This document shows positions 18,648-26,848 of a DNA stretch of 64,000 bases, one piece after another. Made by a program: the position numbers and the translations under genes. The DNA is from Palsa-504 sp963753195 (GTDB lineage Bacteria; Actinomycetota; Actinomycetes; Streptosporangiales; Streptosporangiaceae): assembly GCA_963753195.1 (NCBI GenBank), contig CAVWBH010000003.1, positions 1-64,000 of the forward strand, in the 5' to 3' direction. Numbering within the stretch: position 1 is the stretch's first letter; each line of letters starts with the position of its first letter. A model generated the notes under the pieces. That model saw only the letters and a list, made by a program, of their open reading frames with translations, was not told the DNA's origin and did not search any database.

Positions 18648-19508
18648 TTAACTTACCATTCTTTCCTGCTGCGCGTAGTAGTTTTCCTCATATTCTTTCG
18701 GCGGAATGTACTTGCAGGCGGAGTGCAGGCGCTCGGTGTTATACCAGTCAACCCATTCCAGGGTCGCGAGCATGACGTCATCGGTCCCGCGCCACGGCCC
18801 TTCCCTCTCGATGAGCTCTTTCTTGTAAAGGCTGTTGAGCGACTCGGCTGCCGCATTATCATAAGAATCGCCCTTGCGCCCGACCGACCTAACCGCGCCG
18901 ATCTCGCCGAGCCGCTCGGTATAGCGGATCGCGGTATACTGAACGCCGCGATCCGAATGATGGACAATCTGGCCGTCCATCCGGTCGCCGCGAGACCAAA
19001 CGGCCATTTCGAGCGCGTCGAGCGCAAGCTCGGCCCGGAGCGTATCGGACACCTGCCAGCCGACAATCATCCGGGAAAACAGGTCAAGGATGAACGCCGC
19101 ATAAACAAAGCCGACAGAAGTCTCTATGTAAGTAATGTCAGCTACCCAGCGGCGGTTCGGCGCCGACGCAGTGAAGTCGCGTTCCAGCAGGTCCGAAGGC
19201 CTCTCCTGGCCAGCCGGGCCAGGAACAGTGGTCCGCGGCCTCTTCTTCCTGGCCCGCAGGCCCTCCAGGCCCATCTCACGCATCAGCCGCTCGACCGTGC
19301 ACCGCGCGACCTCGATCCCGTCACGATTCAGCTCACGCCACATCTTCTTAGCACCGTAAAGCTTCCGCCCTTTCTTTTCCCTTGCCCGCGTGATTGCCTT
19401 CTTCAGCTCCTCGTCGCGCTCGCCCCGCGCGGACGGACTCTCCTCTCTCCTCTTCGCCGCGTAATAGGTGGACGGCGATATCTCCAGGACCGCGCAGGCC
19501 GGCTCCAC
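18648..19508 (-). CDS. IS3-family transposase, OrfB (DDE integrase domain)
   Basis: A 286-aa catalytic subunit. After an HTH_21-like N-terminal region (GRKLYGAKKMWRELNRDG) comes an rve integrase core: Asp124 in VADITYIET, Asp186 in HHSDRGVQY and Glu222 in NAAAESLNS, with the canonical 35-residue D-E spacing. The open frame continues upstream past the orfA stop (SALVEFIDSHKGRFG), so the active protein is probably an OrfAB fusion made by -1 frameshifting; the GTG at 19508 is only a nominal start. Confidence 0.92.
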   Translation of the reverse strand: MEPACAVLEISPSTYYAAKRREESPSARGERDEELKKAITRAREKKGRKLYGAKKMWRELNRDGIEVARCTVERLMREMGLEGLRARKKRPRTTVPGPAGQERPSDLLERDFTASAPNRRWVADITYIETSVGFVYAAFILDLFSRMIVGWQVSDTLRAELALDALEMAVWSRGDRMDGQIVHHSDRGVQYTAIRYTERLGEIGAVRSVGRKGDSYDNAAAESLNSLYKKELIEREGPWRGTDDVMLATLEWVDWYNTERLHSACKYIPPKEYEENYYAQQERMVS

Positions 19509-19543
19509 TCCGAACCGGCCCTTGTGCGAATCGATGAACTCGA

Positions 19544-19864
19544 CTAGCGCGGAAGTCGGGGGTCGAGTTCCCGGGCGAAATAAGCGCTCGCCGCCTTCAG
19601 GATCTCATTAGCCCGCCGCAGCTCGCGGACTTCCTTCTCCAGCTCGGCAATCCGCTTCTTGTCGTCGCTTGTGGTACCGGGCCGCTGCCCGCTGTCGATT
19701 TCCGCTTTCTCGACCCAGTTGCGGAGAGTCTCAGGATTGACGCCCAGCTTCTGGCCGACGCTTGCCAGCGTGCCACGCGAGCTGCCCGACGCGGCACGCA
19801 GCTCGAAGACCATTGCCACCGCACGTTCCCGCAGCTCAGGAGGGTGCTGTTTCCGTGATGCCAT
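19544..19864 (-). CDS. IS3-family transposase, OrfA (HTH protein)
   Basis: A 106-aa DNA-binding subunit. The N-terminal HTH_Tnp_1 domain reads MASRKQHPPELRERAVAMV, with LGVNPETLRNWV as the recognition region. A leucine-zipper-like coiled coil (DDKKRIAELEKEVRELRRAN) precedes the end ARELDPRLPR. The ATG at 19864 fits the family start. Its stop at 19544 lies inside the upstream extension of the OrfB frame, in the -1 register, typical of IS3 programmed frameshifting. Confidence 0.9.
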   Translation of the reverse strand: MASRKQHPPELRERAVAMVFELRAASGSSRGTLASVGQKLGVNPETLRNWVEKAEIDSGQRPGTTSDDKKRIAELEKEVRELRRANEILKAASAYFARELDPRLPR

Positions 19865-20131
19865 AAGTCCCAACCTTCCCAGAGGCCACAGCCTCCAAGA
19901 AACTCGGGGCGGTCCACAATGATCTTGCCGACCACCCGCGCCAACGCTCCTTAGGCGGCTACGCACTGTCTGCCGGTAGCGAGCTCGGCTGGTCCGTGTG
20001 ACACAGGACGGCGAGTTCTGGGCGGTGCGCAGCTTCGAGAGCGGAGAGCTGCTCACACACGACCCGGCCGACGTCCAGTGGTTACCTCGCTGGAACCGGG
20101 CGACCGGGCCGCGGTCGCGGTGGTCAGGGGA

Positions 20132-21034
20132 TCAGGGGATCAGGACGAGCTTCCCGCGGATATGGCCGCTTTGGCTGACGCGGTAGGCTTCGGCGGCGCG
20201 GTCGAACGGGAACGTCTGAATCTTGATCACGAGCTTGTTCTTTTCCAGCAGTCCGGCGACCTCAGCCAGCGCCTGCATGGGCCTGCTGTCCGCTCCGCCA
20301 CCAGTGACCCGGGCTCCGGCTTGACTGGCGGCGAAGTTGGCGATGGACACTACCTGGGACGGCTCGGATACCAGGCTGACCAGCTCATCGACCGGGGTCT
20401 TGCCCGCAACGTCGAACACCGCGTCCACCGGCCCGCCGGCCGCGGCCCGGACCCGGGCGGTCACGCCCTGGCCGTACAGCACGGGGATCGCCCTGATCTC
20501 CTGCAGGTAGCCCTGGTTGGCCTCGCTCGCGGAGGCGATCACGCTCGCCCCGCGGTCCACCGCCATCTGCACGGCGACCGCTCCCACGCCGCCCGCGCCG
20601 CCGTCGACGAAGATCGTGTCACCGGCCTTGACGCCGAGCAGCCGAAGACCGCGTTCGCTAGTCTCGCCGGCCACGCCGGCCGCAGCGGCCACCGCCCAGT
20701 CGATGGACGGAGGCTTAGCCGCCCACGCGTCCAGCACGGCGTACTCGGCCTGCGTGTCCGGGCCGCGGCCGAACACGTCATCGCCCGCGGAGACCCCGGT
20801 GACCCCCTCGCCGACCTCGTCCACCACGCCGGCGGCGTCGTATCCGAGATAACCCGTACCAGCCAGGGGCTTCCCACCGGACATGGCCCCGGCCAGCAGC
20901 TTCCAGTCGACCGGGTTAACACTGGCCGCCCGCACAGCGATCCGGATCTGCCCCGGCCCCGCGTGCGGAACAGGAGCGTCTCCCCAGGTAAGGACCTCGG
21001 GACCCCCGTACGCTGTGAACTGCAGTGCTCGCAT
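20132..21034 (-). CDS. NADP-dependent quinone oxidoreductase-like protein (MDR superfamily)
   Basis: A 300-aa medium-chain dehydrogenase/reductase without the zinc-binding Cys/His set. The N-terminal GroES-like fold starts MRALQFTAYGGPEVL and has VNPVDWKLLAG. The nucleotide-binding loop is DGGAGGVGAVAVQMA near 150-165. The C-terminus GHIRGKLVLIP is typical. GGAAAGGAC precedes the ATG at 21034. Such enzymes reduce quinones or enones with NADPH. It stands alone between an IS element and remnant DNA. Confidence 0.88.
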   Translation of the reverse strand: MRALQFTAYGGPEVLTWGDAPVPHAGPGQIRIAVRAASVNPVDWKLLAGAMSGGKPLAGTGYLGYDAAGVVDEVGEGVTGVSAGDDVFGRGPDTQAEYAVLDAWAAKPPSIDWAVAAAAGVAGETSERGLRLLGVKAGDTIFVDGGAGGVGAVAVQMAVDRGASVIASASEANQGYLQEIRAIPVLYGQGVTARVRAAAGGPVDAVFDVAGKTPVDELVSLVSEPSQVVSIANFAASQAGARVTGGGADSRPMQALAEVAGLLEKNKLVIKIQTFPFDRAAEAYRVSQSGHIRGKLVLIP

Positions 21035-21339
21035 GCAGCAGTCCTTTCCAGGTAGGCAGGGGTGAGCCTGCCCCCTTCCCCGGGCCGGGCAGCAGCAGCC
21101 ACGCGGCGGTTGCCCGGGACCACAGACCGGGTTCCGGGTAAGCCTATTCCTGCCGGGCGGCGCGAGCGGCGCAGTCCCTGCCGACAGCTCGCCCCGGGTC
21201 CTTCGAGGATCGCGCGGGCTGAGATCCGGCACGCATCCGCCGTACCCACGGCACGCAAAGGCACAATCGGATCAGGTGGTGCGCCGCAGATGCCTGGATC
21301 ATGCGATGAGCCCGGCTGGCCGTGCGGTACGGCGGAGTC
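21035..21339. other. Intergenic region without recognised gene
   Basis: About 305 bp upstream of the oxidoreductase gene. It must contain that gene's promoter. No intact gene was seen; the stretch leads into a transposase remnant at 21340. Confidence 0.5.
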
Positions 21340-21470
21340 ATGATGTATCCCGCTGGTGGCGGACTGACCGCGGCTGAGCGGGGCGCCGGGAGTGGGTTCG
21401 GTTAGCGACAGCGGTGCTGATCGATGCGGGGATCGTCAGGCGGCTACGCCATGCCAGATCGCGCCCCTGC
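21340..21470 (+). pseudogene. N-terminal remnant of an IS630-type transposase
   Basis: The start MMYPAGGGLTAAERGAG resembles the opening of IS630-family transposases (GGGLTAAER). The frame stops at 21407, but the next frame continues with LATAVLIDAGIVRR, a fit to the following helix. No catalytic domain remains. It is a short scar, and the assignment rests on the first ~30 residues only. Confidence 0.4.
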
Positions 21471-21527
21471 CGCACTACACCAGGTCAAACCCCCAATGGC
21501 GGCTTGCCGTGCCGGGCAGCGGCTAAT

Positions 21528-22424
21528 TCAGCGGTCAGCCAGCAGCCACCCCTGGGAGGGCTGAGGTGGCGTGGCCGGGCGAGATTGTTCCTGGCCTGCT
21601 AGCTTGCGGACTTGCGTCCATGCGGCGAGCATCAGCATTAGAAAACCCAGAGTGCTGATGGTTTCCACGATAGATGGACCGATACGCAGGCCGAGTGCTC
21701 CGTTCAGCCAATTGGCTGCGGCATCGGGTCCGTAGTACATACCGGCCACGATTGCGGCACCGATAGATCCCACGCTCAGGAGAATTAGGCCGGCGATGGC
21801 GCTGCCAGCCATACGGAATCCGCGTGCAGAAGCCGCGATGAGCACGCCAGCCAGTATCCCGGTACCGGAAGCGAGAAGAATGCCGGCCGCGATGCCGAGG
21901 CCCTTGCTGTTGATGGTTGGCGTCAAGCTCATACCGACAGCGAAGGTAGCCAGCCCGGCCGCAGCAGCGAGCCACAGCGCCGCTTGACGGGGGCGAGCAG
22001 AAACATCCTGCTCGGCCAGGGAACGCTGGGCTGCATGGCCGAGAACCAGTAGCGCCAGTATTCCGAAGCCTATGGCTTGGAGTATGTTGGCGGTCGAGGC
22101 CGAGTTCTCTGAAGTCGCGGCATTAACGAGGTCGCCGACCGCGATGATTATGACACCAGCAATTCCAACCCCGAGCTCCGCAACTGCCGCCCAGTTTTTT
22201 GCCAAGACCGTTGCCCATGCAGCCGTGCCGAGCGCGAGCAGGCCAACTATCACGGCCGTGAAGGCAAGCCAGTCTCCTGCCTGGGACAGGTCATTGGCAA
22301 CGCCCAGGCTGGTCGGTGTCAGTGAGGCGTAGGCCGCGACGTTGAACACCTCACCGAGAATAAGGAGCATTGCGGCTGCTGACAGCAGAATCATTGCTGG
22401 CAGCGATTTCGTGATGTAGTTCAT
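21528..22424 (-). CDS. Eight-helix membrane protein of unknown function
   Basis: A 298-aa integral membrane protein with about eight hydrophobic segments (for example residues ~8-30, 53-75, 83-102, 115-133, 148-167, 175-200, 207-233 and 255-277) and a short polar C-terminal tail. No motif I recognise. Third gene of a minus-strand set after the lipoprotein and the 44-aa peptide genes (55 bp after the peptide stop). Codon choice is less GC-biased than in its neighbours, suggesting acquisition. Confidence 0.72.
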   Translation of the reverse strand: MNYITKSLPAMILLSAAAMLLILGEVFNVAAYASLTPTSLGVANDLSQAGDWLAFTAVIVGLLALGTAAWATVLAKNWAAVAELGVGIAGVIIIAVGDLVNAATSENSASTANILQAIGFGILALLVLGHAAQRSLAEQDVSARPRQAALWLAAAAGLATFAVGMSLTPTINSKGLGIAAGILLASGTGILAGVLIAASARGFRMAGSAIAGLILLSVGSIGAAIVAGMYYGPDAAANWLNGALGLRIGPSIVETISTLGFLMLMLAAWTQVRKLAGQEQSRPATPPQPSQGWLLADR

Positions 22425-22479
22425 CGGATTCCTCGTCTTAAATGTTTAACGTTGCATGTGAGATGAGCGGGGTTGACTG

Positions 22480-22614
22480 CTAACTGCATAGCTGCACTCC
22501 GTCCAGCGAGACCTGACCGCATGTGGTACCGAGCGGACCAGCATCGGGCTCCTCGGGGCACTGAGTTTCCATACAGTTCACGTAGACTGCCGCGATGCCT
22601 GTCTTGATGTTCAT
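22480..22614 (-). CDS. 44-aa cysteine-containing peptide
   Basis: A small ORF starting MNIKTGIAAVYVNC at 22614 and ending DGVQLCS. It has four Cys in the second two thirds (C-x4-C, then C-x10-C near the end) and acidic, Pro-rich sequence between. It lies 17 bp after the lipoprotein stop and upstream of the membrane gene, so it sits inside an operon. There is no obvious leader cleavage site. It could be a small disulfide or metal-binding protein, or a modified-peptide precursor; nothing in the window decides. Confidence 0.5.
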   Translation of the reverse strand: MNIKTGIAAVYVNCMETQCPEEPDAGPLGTTCGQVSLDGVQLCS

Positions 22615-22631
22615 GGCTGTTCGCCTATTCC

Positions 22632-23261
22632 TCAGCCGGTCTGGGTGACGCTGGCGCTGGTGATGAGGCCGTTGTCGACGGTCCAGCTGCCGCTGAAGTA
22701 CTGCGCGTCTCCCGTGGCGGTGTCGACGGCTGCGATATTCGCGCTCACCTCGTCGCCGGACTCCCAGTTTTCGGTCAGCGTCTGCGCTCCGGTGTCTGCA
22801 TACCCGGCAGTCCAGGAGTAGTAGGGGCCGTCCTGGGCTTGCATGGACGGGCTGAGCAGGTCCCACGCGGCCGAATAATTGCCCGAGTCGATATCGCCGT
22901 AATACTCGCTGAGGACCGCCCACGGATCAGTTTGCACAGACGGGATATAGACCGGCGCAGGTGCTGGGACGGCAGCTGCGGCTCGCTTGGCTGCGGCCGA
23001 CTGATCGGCTGCGGCCTGCTTAGAGGCTGCGGCCTGCACGGCTGCAGCCTGGCTGGCCTTGGCCGCCGCTGCGGCCTGGCTGGCTGCTGCTGACGCCCTG
23101 TCTGACGCGGCCTGCCTGGAAGCTGCGGCCTTAGCCGCGGCGGATGCCTGGGAACTTACCTGGCTCTGTATGATGCCCGTCGGATGGCTGCCGCATGCTG
23201 CCAGTCCCGAGATTCCTGCCACGATCGCTATCGCTGCCACCGCAGCCTTGATATTGTTCAT
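22632..23261 (-). CDS. Ala-rich lipoprotein
   Basis: A 209-aa secreted lipoprotein. The signal peptide is followed by a lipobox LAAC with Cys23. Residues ~33-105 are an Ala/Ser/Gln/Lys-rich helical stalk. After a PAPAPVY linker, residues ~115-209 form a compact domain (YYGDIDSGNYSAAWDLLSP, then FSGSWTVDNG) resembling extracytoplasmic NTF2-like domains. It probably presents that domain away from the membrane. First gene of a set with the 44-aa peptide and membrane protein; a palindrome lies 30 bp upstream. Confidence 0.82.
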   Translation of the reverse strand: MNNIKAAVAAIAIVAGISGLAACGSHPTGIIQSQVSSQASAAAKAAASRQAASDRASAAASQAAAAAKASQAAAVQAAASKQAAADQSAAAKRAAAAVPAPAPVYIPSVQTDPWAVLSEYYGDIDSGNYSAAWDLLSPSMQAQDGPYYSWTAGYADTGAQTLTENWESGDEVSANIAAVDTATGDAQYFSGSWTVDNGLITSASVTQTG

Positions 23262-23580
23262 GGCGTCCCCCCCTATTTGTGTTGCTTTAGGACGATTTTC
23301 TGTCTTAATCGTCTTGTATTACTAGAGGCGAATATCCTCTTGCCTAGGGCCTTACGACCTGCCCGCTCCTGATTTGCCCGATATATCTTTTTCGTTCTCC
23401 CTGCCCTGCGTTATTTTCTCTCGGTCGGCGTTCATCCTCATAAGGTCACTTTTTCCGGGCCCCGGGAAGCCCGCAGGCCTGGAACGCGGTCATTATTTCC
23501 GTATCCTGTGAAAATCTGCGTGATTCCGGGAGAGGAATAGAGGGTTTGCTGGCCGCGAGGAACTGCACCCCGGGATCCTC
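23262..23580. other. AT-richer intergenic region upstream of the lipoprotein operon
   Basis: About 320 bp with clearly lower GC than the surroundings. It holds the GACGATT/AATCGTC palindrome and presumably the lipoprotein operon promoter. No gene was seen before the TPR remnant that follows. Confidence 0.5.
23291..23313. promoter_or_regulatory. 7-bp inverted repeat upstream of the lipoprotein gene
   Basis: GACGATT at 23291-23297 is a perfect inverted match to AATCGTC at 23307-23313, with a 9-bp spacer. It sits 30 bp before the lipoprotein start, where an operator overlapping the promoter or 5' leader would be expected. No local regulator can be tied to it. Confidence 0.4.
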
Positions 23581-23998
23581 GCCATCCGGGGAATGAACCA
23601 GGCTGACCGCGGGCGCCACCTGGAGGCGGCGGAATTCCTGACGGAGTCGGCCGCCGCGGCCCGCCGGGCCGGAACAACTGGCCAGGAAGCGTGGTCACAG
23701 GGGGTCCCGGCCCGCTCGATGCTGCTCGCCGGGCAGCTACCAGAGGCCAGCAGGCCGCCGAGCACAGCATGGCGGCAGTGCGCCGTGAGCGGTGGAACGC
23801 GTTCCTGCGCTGGCCCCAGGTGCTGCATGCCCATTGCCTGGCCCAGGCCGGCCGCTGGGACGAGGCCAGCGAGCGGGCCGAACATGCGTTCGCGCTGCCT
23901 GCGAGCTGGGCGATCCCTGCTGGGAGGGGATGGCCGCCCGGGCGCTCGGGATGCTGGCGGTCCATGCGGGTGACCCGGGCGCCGCGCAGTGCCGCTGA
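23581..23998 (+). pseudogene. Fragment of a TPR-type regulator (LuxR/AAA C-terminal repeats)
   Basis: Three short frames in sequence read like helical repeats of large LuxR- or SARP-type ATPases: HLEAAEFLTESAAAARRAG, then ERWNAFLRWPQVLHAHCL with AGRWDEASERAEHAFAL, then DPCWEGMAARALGMLAVHAG. At least two frameshifts separate them. No ATPase or HTH domain is present on either side. It is a decayed 3' end of a regulator gene. Confidence 0.55.
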
Positions 23999-24125
23999 CG
24001 GCATCACCGACCCGATTTGCAGGCCCGGGTCCCGGCCGTGCCCGGCGGCGAACCTGACGGGCGAGGCAGGGGAAAAGGGCTGGGCGGAACGACCATGAGA
24101 TGCCACAAACACAGCGCGACAGCTC

Positions 24126-24165
24126 GGTTACCGGCACCGGCGGCAGGTTACCGGCACCGGCGGCA
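24126..24165. repeat. Perfect 20-bp tandem duplication
   Basis: The unit ggttaccggcaccggcggca occurs twice in tandem at 24126-24145 and 24146-24165. It lies between gene remnants and has no evident role. Confidence 0.85.
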
Positions 24166-24221
24166 GGTCAGTTCCGGTCCCAGCGGTTAACGGAAACCTA
24201 AACGCAAGCCGTCCGCCCGCG

Positions 24222-24560
24222 TCACGCCATGCCATGCCACCGGCGAGCAAGCAGCGCGGCCGGGGCCGCGAAGTGCTCCAAGATGCGATCGTTGATGTGG
24301 CCGGTGTACAGCGCTCGTCTACGACAAGATCATCGCCGTAGAAGCGGCGGACCGGCTGCAGGCTTTCCTGCTTGAGGTCAGCGAGCAGGCGGCTGTAAAA
24401 ACGCCCGCACGGCGGCGTTGCCGCGCTGTGGGCCGCCCGGGGAACCCGGGGACGTCGTGCTCGATGTCGTCGGTGAGGGTGGACAGGACGCCATTGGCGT
24501 CGTCGTGGCACTCGTAGCCGAAGTGCTGGTCGATCAGCTGGCCGATCTGGTCGTGCTCAT
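24222..24560 (-). pseudogene. Decayed NTF2/SnoaL-like gene
   Basis: From an ATG at 24560 the frames combine to a SnoaL-like protein: HDQIGQLIDQHFGYECHDD, LSTLTDDIEHDVPGFPG, then FYSRLLADLKQESLQPVRRF with YGDDLVVDE, and a final HINDRILEHF before a stop at 24222. At least three frame changes are needed and the C-terminal strand region is missing. It follows an intact NTF2-like gene on the same strand, with only 5 bp between. Confidence 0.6.
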
Positions 24561-24565
24561 GGGGT

Positions 24566-24925
24566 TTACTTCCGGCGTGAGCATGTAGTTTCCGCGTGGC
24601 CGTCGTGCAGGACGGAGATGGCGTACCGCCACGATCCGTCGGCGCCGCGCCGGGCGACGTTGATGACGCCGTCGCCGAGCAGCAGCGCGGTGTCGCGGGC
24701 CTGGAAGACGCGGCGCGGGCCGGCCAGGTAGCCGCGCGGGTGGGCCCACAGCAGCCGGGCGGCCCGGGCGATTTCCCCGGGCCCGCGCAGCAGCTGCGGC
24801 CGCTGGCCGGCGACTAGGACACTGGCGTCCTCGAACAGCGGGGTGAGCGCCTCAGCGTCGCGCATGAGAAGCGCGTCTTCCAGCAGCGTCTCCAGCTCTT
24901 CGGGTGTGCGCCCGCCCGCGGTCAC
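24566..24925 (-). CDS. NTF2-fold protein (YybH/DUF4440-like)
   Basis: A 119-aa protein. Helix 1 is TPEELETLLEDALLMRDAEA, followed by LTPLFEDASVLV, and the strands RDTALLLGDGVINVARRG and WRYAISVLHDG complete an NTF2-like fold. This subfamily is usually of unknown role; some act in stress or small-molecule turnover. It follows the cupin gene on the same strand with a 9-bp gap, so the two are likely one transcript. The downstream paralogue-like gene is broken. Confidence 0.78.
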   Translation of the reverse strand: MTAGGRTPEELETLLEDALLMRDAEALTPLFEDASVLVAGQRPQLLRGPGEIARAARLLWAHPRGYLAGPRRVFQARDTALLLGDGVINVARRGADGSWRYAISVLHDGHAETTCSRRK

Positions 24926-24934
24926 GGCAGCCGG

Positions 24935-25441
24935 CTAGAACACAAGGCCGTGACGCTGGACGATCGGGAAGGTGGCCTCGAAGTCCAGATCGCAGCCGTA
25001 TTTGGCGGCCATTCCGGCCAGGGTCTGCGGGTCGGGCGGCGCGGTGAAGTCTCCGAAGGAGCGGAACAGCTCTTCCAGCCCGGCCGGGGAGATGATTTCC
25101 AGGACCACGGCTGGCTCGTCGCCGGCGTTCCAGAAGGTGTGCCACTGCCCGTGCGGCTTGAAGATCAGATCGCCGGGGCCGCCGACGACCTCCTCGCCGC
25201 CGAGCACCGCGCCTATCCGGCCGGACAGGACGTAGGTGTACTCGTCATCGTCGTGATGGAGGTGCATCGGGGCGGCGAGCGCGCGGGGCTCAAACAGATG
25301 CTGGAGGAGGGCGAACCGGCCGCCAGTCTCCCTGCCGTCGATCATGAAACGGTTCGACACGCTTCCCACGCTCGGGACGATCCGCCCGTCACTTGCGCCA
25401 AGGACGCGCGGCCCTGCTGGCGCCCGGGTCTGCTCGGTCAT
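24935..25441 (-). CDS. Cupin-domain protein
   Basis: A 168-aa single-domain cupin. Motif 1 is MHLHHDDDEYTYVLSG, with the metal-binding His-His and Glu; motif 2 is GDLIFKPHGQWHTFWN. This pattern supports a metal-binding beta-barrel such as a quercetinase-like dioxygenase or a non-enzymatic sensor. The ATG at 25441 has GGAGGATCG directly upstream. It is divergent from a LuxR-type regulator with 112 bp between, which suggests local control. Confidence 0.85.
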   Translation of the reverse strand: MTEQTRAPAGPRVLGASDGRIVPSVGSVSNRFMIDGRETGGRFALLQHLFEPRALAAPMHLHHDDDEYTYVLSGRIGAVLGGEEVVGGPGDLIFKPHGQWHTFWNAGDEPAVVLEIISPAGLEELFRSFGDFTAPPDPQTLAGMAAKYGCDLDFEATFPIVQRHGLVF

Positions 25442-25553
25442 CGATCCTCCTGCTCTGGTCGGGTCGGTAGCGACGCTACTGCGGTACCGGCGGGGCGGGT
25501 ATTCCAGAAAGGTGGTATGTACTGCCCGGTACTGGGGGCCTACGGTTTTGGTT

Positions 25554-26690
25554 GTGGCGGATTCGGCGCGGGAGCGCGCTGTTGACAAGATTGCCCGGCT
25601 GGCGAGCCAGCCGGGCGACCTGGTGACCTTCTGGCAGTCCTCGACCGAGGTCATCGGCGGGGTCGTGCCCTACTACTGGACGCCGTGCTGGTACACGTTC
25701 GACCCGGCCTCGCTGCTGGTCACCAGCCACTTCCACGACGGCATGCCGCAGTACCCGGCCGCGTGGCTGGCCGGCGAGTACTACGACGACGACGTCAACA
25801 AGCTCGCCGACGTGGCCAGCTCCGACACCGGCGTCTGCACCCTGCACGAGGCGACCGGCGGCGACCCGTCGAACAGCCCCCGCTGGCACCGCAACATGAC
25901 GCTGGGCGGTGACCAGGAGCTGATCGCGCGACTGCGGGCCAAGTCCGGCGAGATATGGGGAATGCTGGGTCTCTACCGGGAGCCAGGGCAGCCGCTCTTC
26001 GACGACGCGGACAAGCGCTTCCTGCGGTCGGTGGCCCCGCACCTGGCCGAGGGCGCCCGGCGGGCGCTGCTGCTGGGCGAGGCCACCGACCCGGAAGGAC
26101 CCGACGCACCTGGGCTGCTGATCCTCACCGACCGGTGGGAGATCGATTCCACCACACCCGGCGTCGAACGCTGGCTGGCTGAGCTCCCCGACGGCGACTG
26201 GGACACCGGCCTTCTCCCGTCGGCGGTTCTCTCGGTCGCCGACCGGGCCCTGCGCACATCCGCGAACCAGGGTCAGCCGGGCGAGGTCGCTGTGTCACGC
26301 GTCCTGTCCCGCTCAGGCACCTGGGTCATCCTGCACGGAGCCTGTCTGGCCTCAGCCGGCTCACGCCGGGTGGCTATCATCGTGGAACCGGCCCACCCGG
26401 CCCGCATTTACCCGTTGCTGATGGCCGCCTACGGCCTGACCGAACGCGAGCGGGACGTGACCCGCCTCATCCTGCAGGGCAGCTCAACCGTGACGATCGC
26501 CCAAGACCTGGTGGTCTCGACGCACACCGTTCAGCAGCATCTCAAGAGCATCTTCGAGAAAACCGGCGTGCGCAGCCGCCGCGACCTCGTCGCGAAGGTC
26601 TTCTTCGGCCACTACGAACCACGCTTCCGCGACAACGAACACCGCACCATCGCCGGCCAGCCCGTCCGCGGCGGCCCCCAAAGCGGCTAA
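25554..26690 (+). CDS. LuxR-family transcriptional regulator
   Basis: A ~378-aa regulator. The C-terminal 65 residues are a LuxR helix-turn-helix (GLTERERDVTRLILQGSSTV, then HTVQQHLKSIFEKTGVRSRR). The first ~250 residues form a GAF/PAS-like sensory region (LVTFWQSSTEVIGGVVPYYW) without phosphoacceptor features. A GTG at 25554 is the favoured start (ADSARERAVDKIARLA), but no clear ribosome site supports it. It is divergent from the cupin/NTF2 pair, its likely target. Confidence 0.82.
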   Translation: MADSARERAVDKIARLASQPGDLVTFWQSSTEVIGGVVPYYWTPCWYTFDPASLLVTSHFHDGMPQYPAAWLAGEYYDDDVNKLADVASSDTGVCTLHEATGGDPSNSPRWHRNMTLGGDQELIARLRAKSGEIWGMLGLYREPGQPLFDDADKRFLRSVAPHLAEGARRALLLGEATDPEGPDAPGLLILTDRWEIDSTTPGVERWLAELPDGDWDTGLLPSAVLSVADRALRTSANQGQPGEVAVSRVLSRSGTWVILHGACLASAGSRRVAIIVEPAHPARIYPLLMAAYGLTERERDVTRLILQGSSTVTIAQDLVVSTHTVQQHLKSIFEKTGVRSRRDLVAKVFFGHYEPRFRDNEHRTIAGQPVRGGPQSG

Positions 26691-26848
26691 CGGCTTTGTC
26701 TGCTCAAAGACGCTAACGGCTCTGTCTGCCCGCGGCGGTGAGCAGGGCGTACCTGATGCCGAAAGCCCAGGAACGCGGTGGACGCGTCCCCGGGTTTTCG
26801 GCCGGTGTCCAGCAGGACATACTCGTATGCAAGCATCCTTTCCGGTGT

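Larger units (their letters stand above)
18603..19916 (-). mobile_element. Complete IS3-family insertion sequence (1314 bp)
   Basis: The ends are imperfect inverted repeats: TGGATCGCCCCGGC... at the left and TGGACCGCCCCGAG... at the right, read inward, matching at about 21 of 26 positions. They are flanked by the 3-bp direct repeat CAA at 18600-18602 and 19917-19919, the expected target duplication. Inside are orfA and orfB in the usual overlapping arrangement. Everything needed for mobility appears intact. Insertion separated the hydrolase gene from its former upstream sequence. Confidence 0.85.

Noticed and set aside
18648..19864. Frameshifted, inactive transposase
   Set aside because: The orfA/orfB overlap in the -1 register is the normal IS3 arrangement; DDE residues and both ends are intact.
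19998..20186. Small plus-strand gene beside the IS element (start region reads GEFWAVRSFESGELLTHDP)
   Set aside because: The first 35 residues look protein-like, but the remainder is low-complexity and antisense to the oxidoreductase gene. At most a fragment; not annotated.
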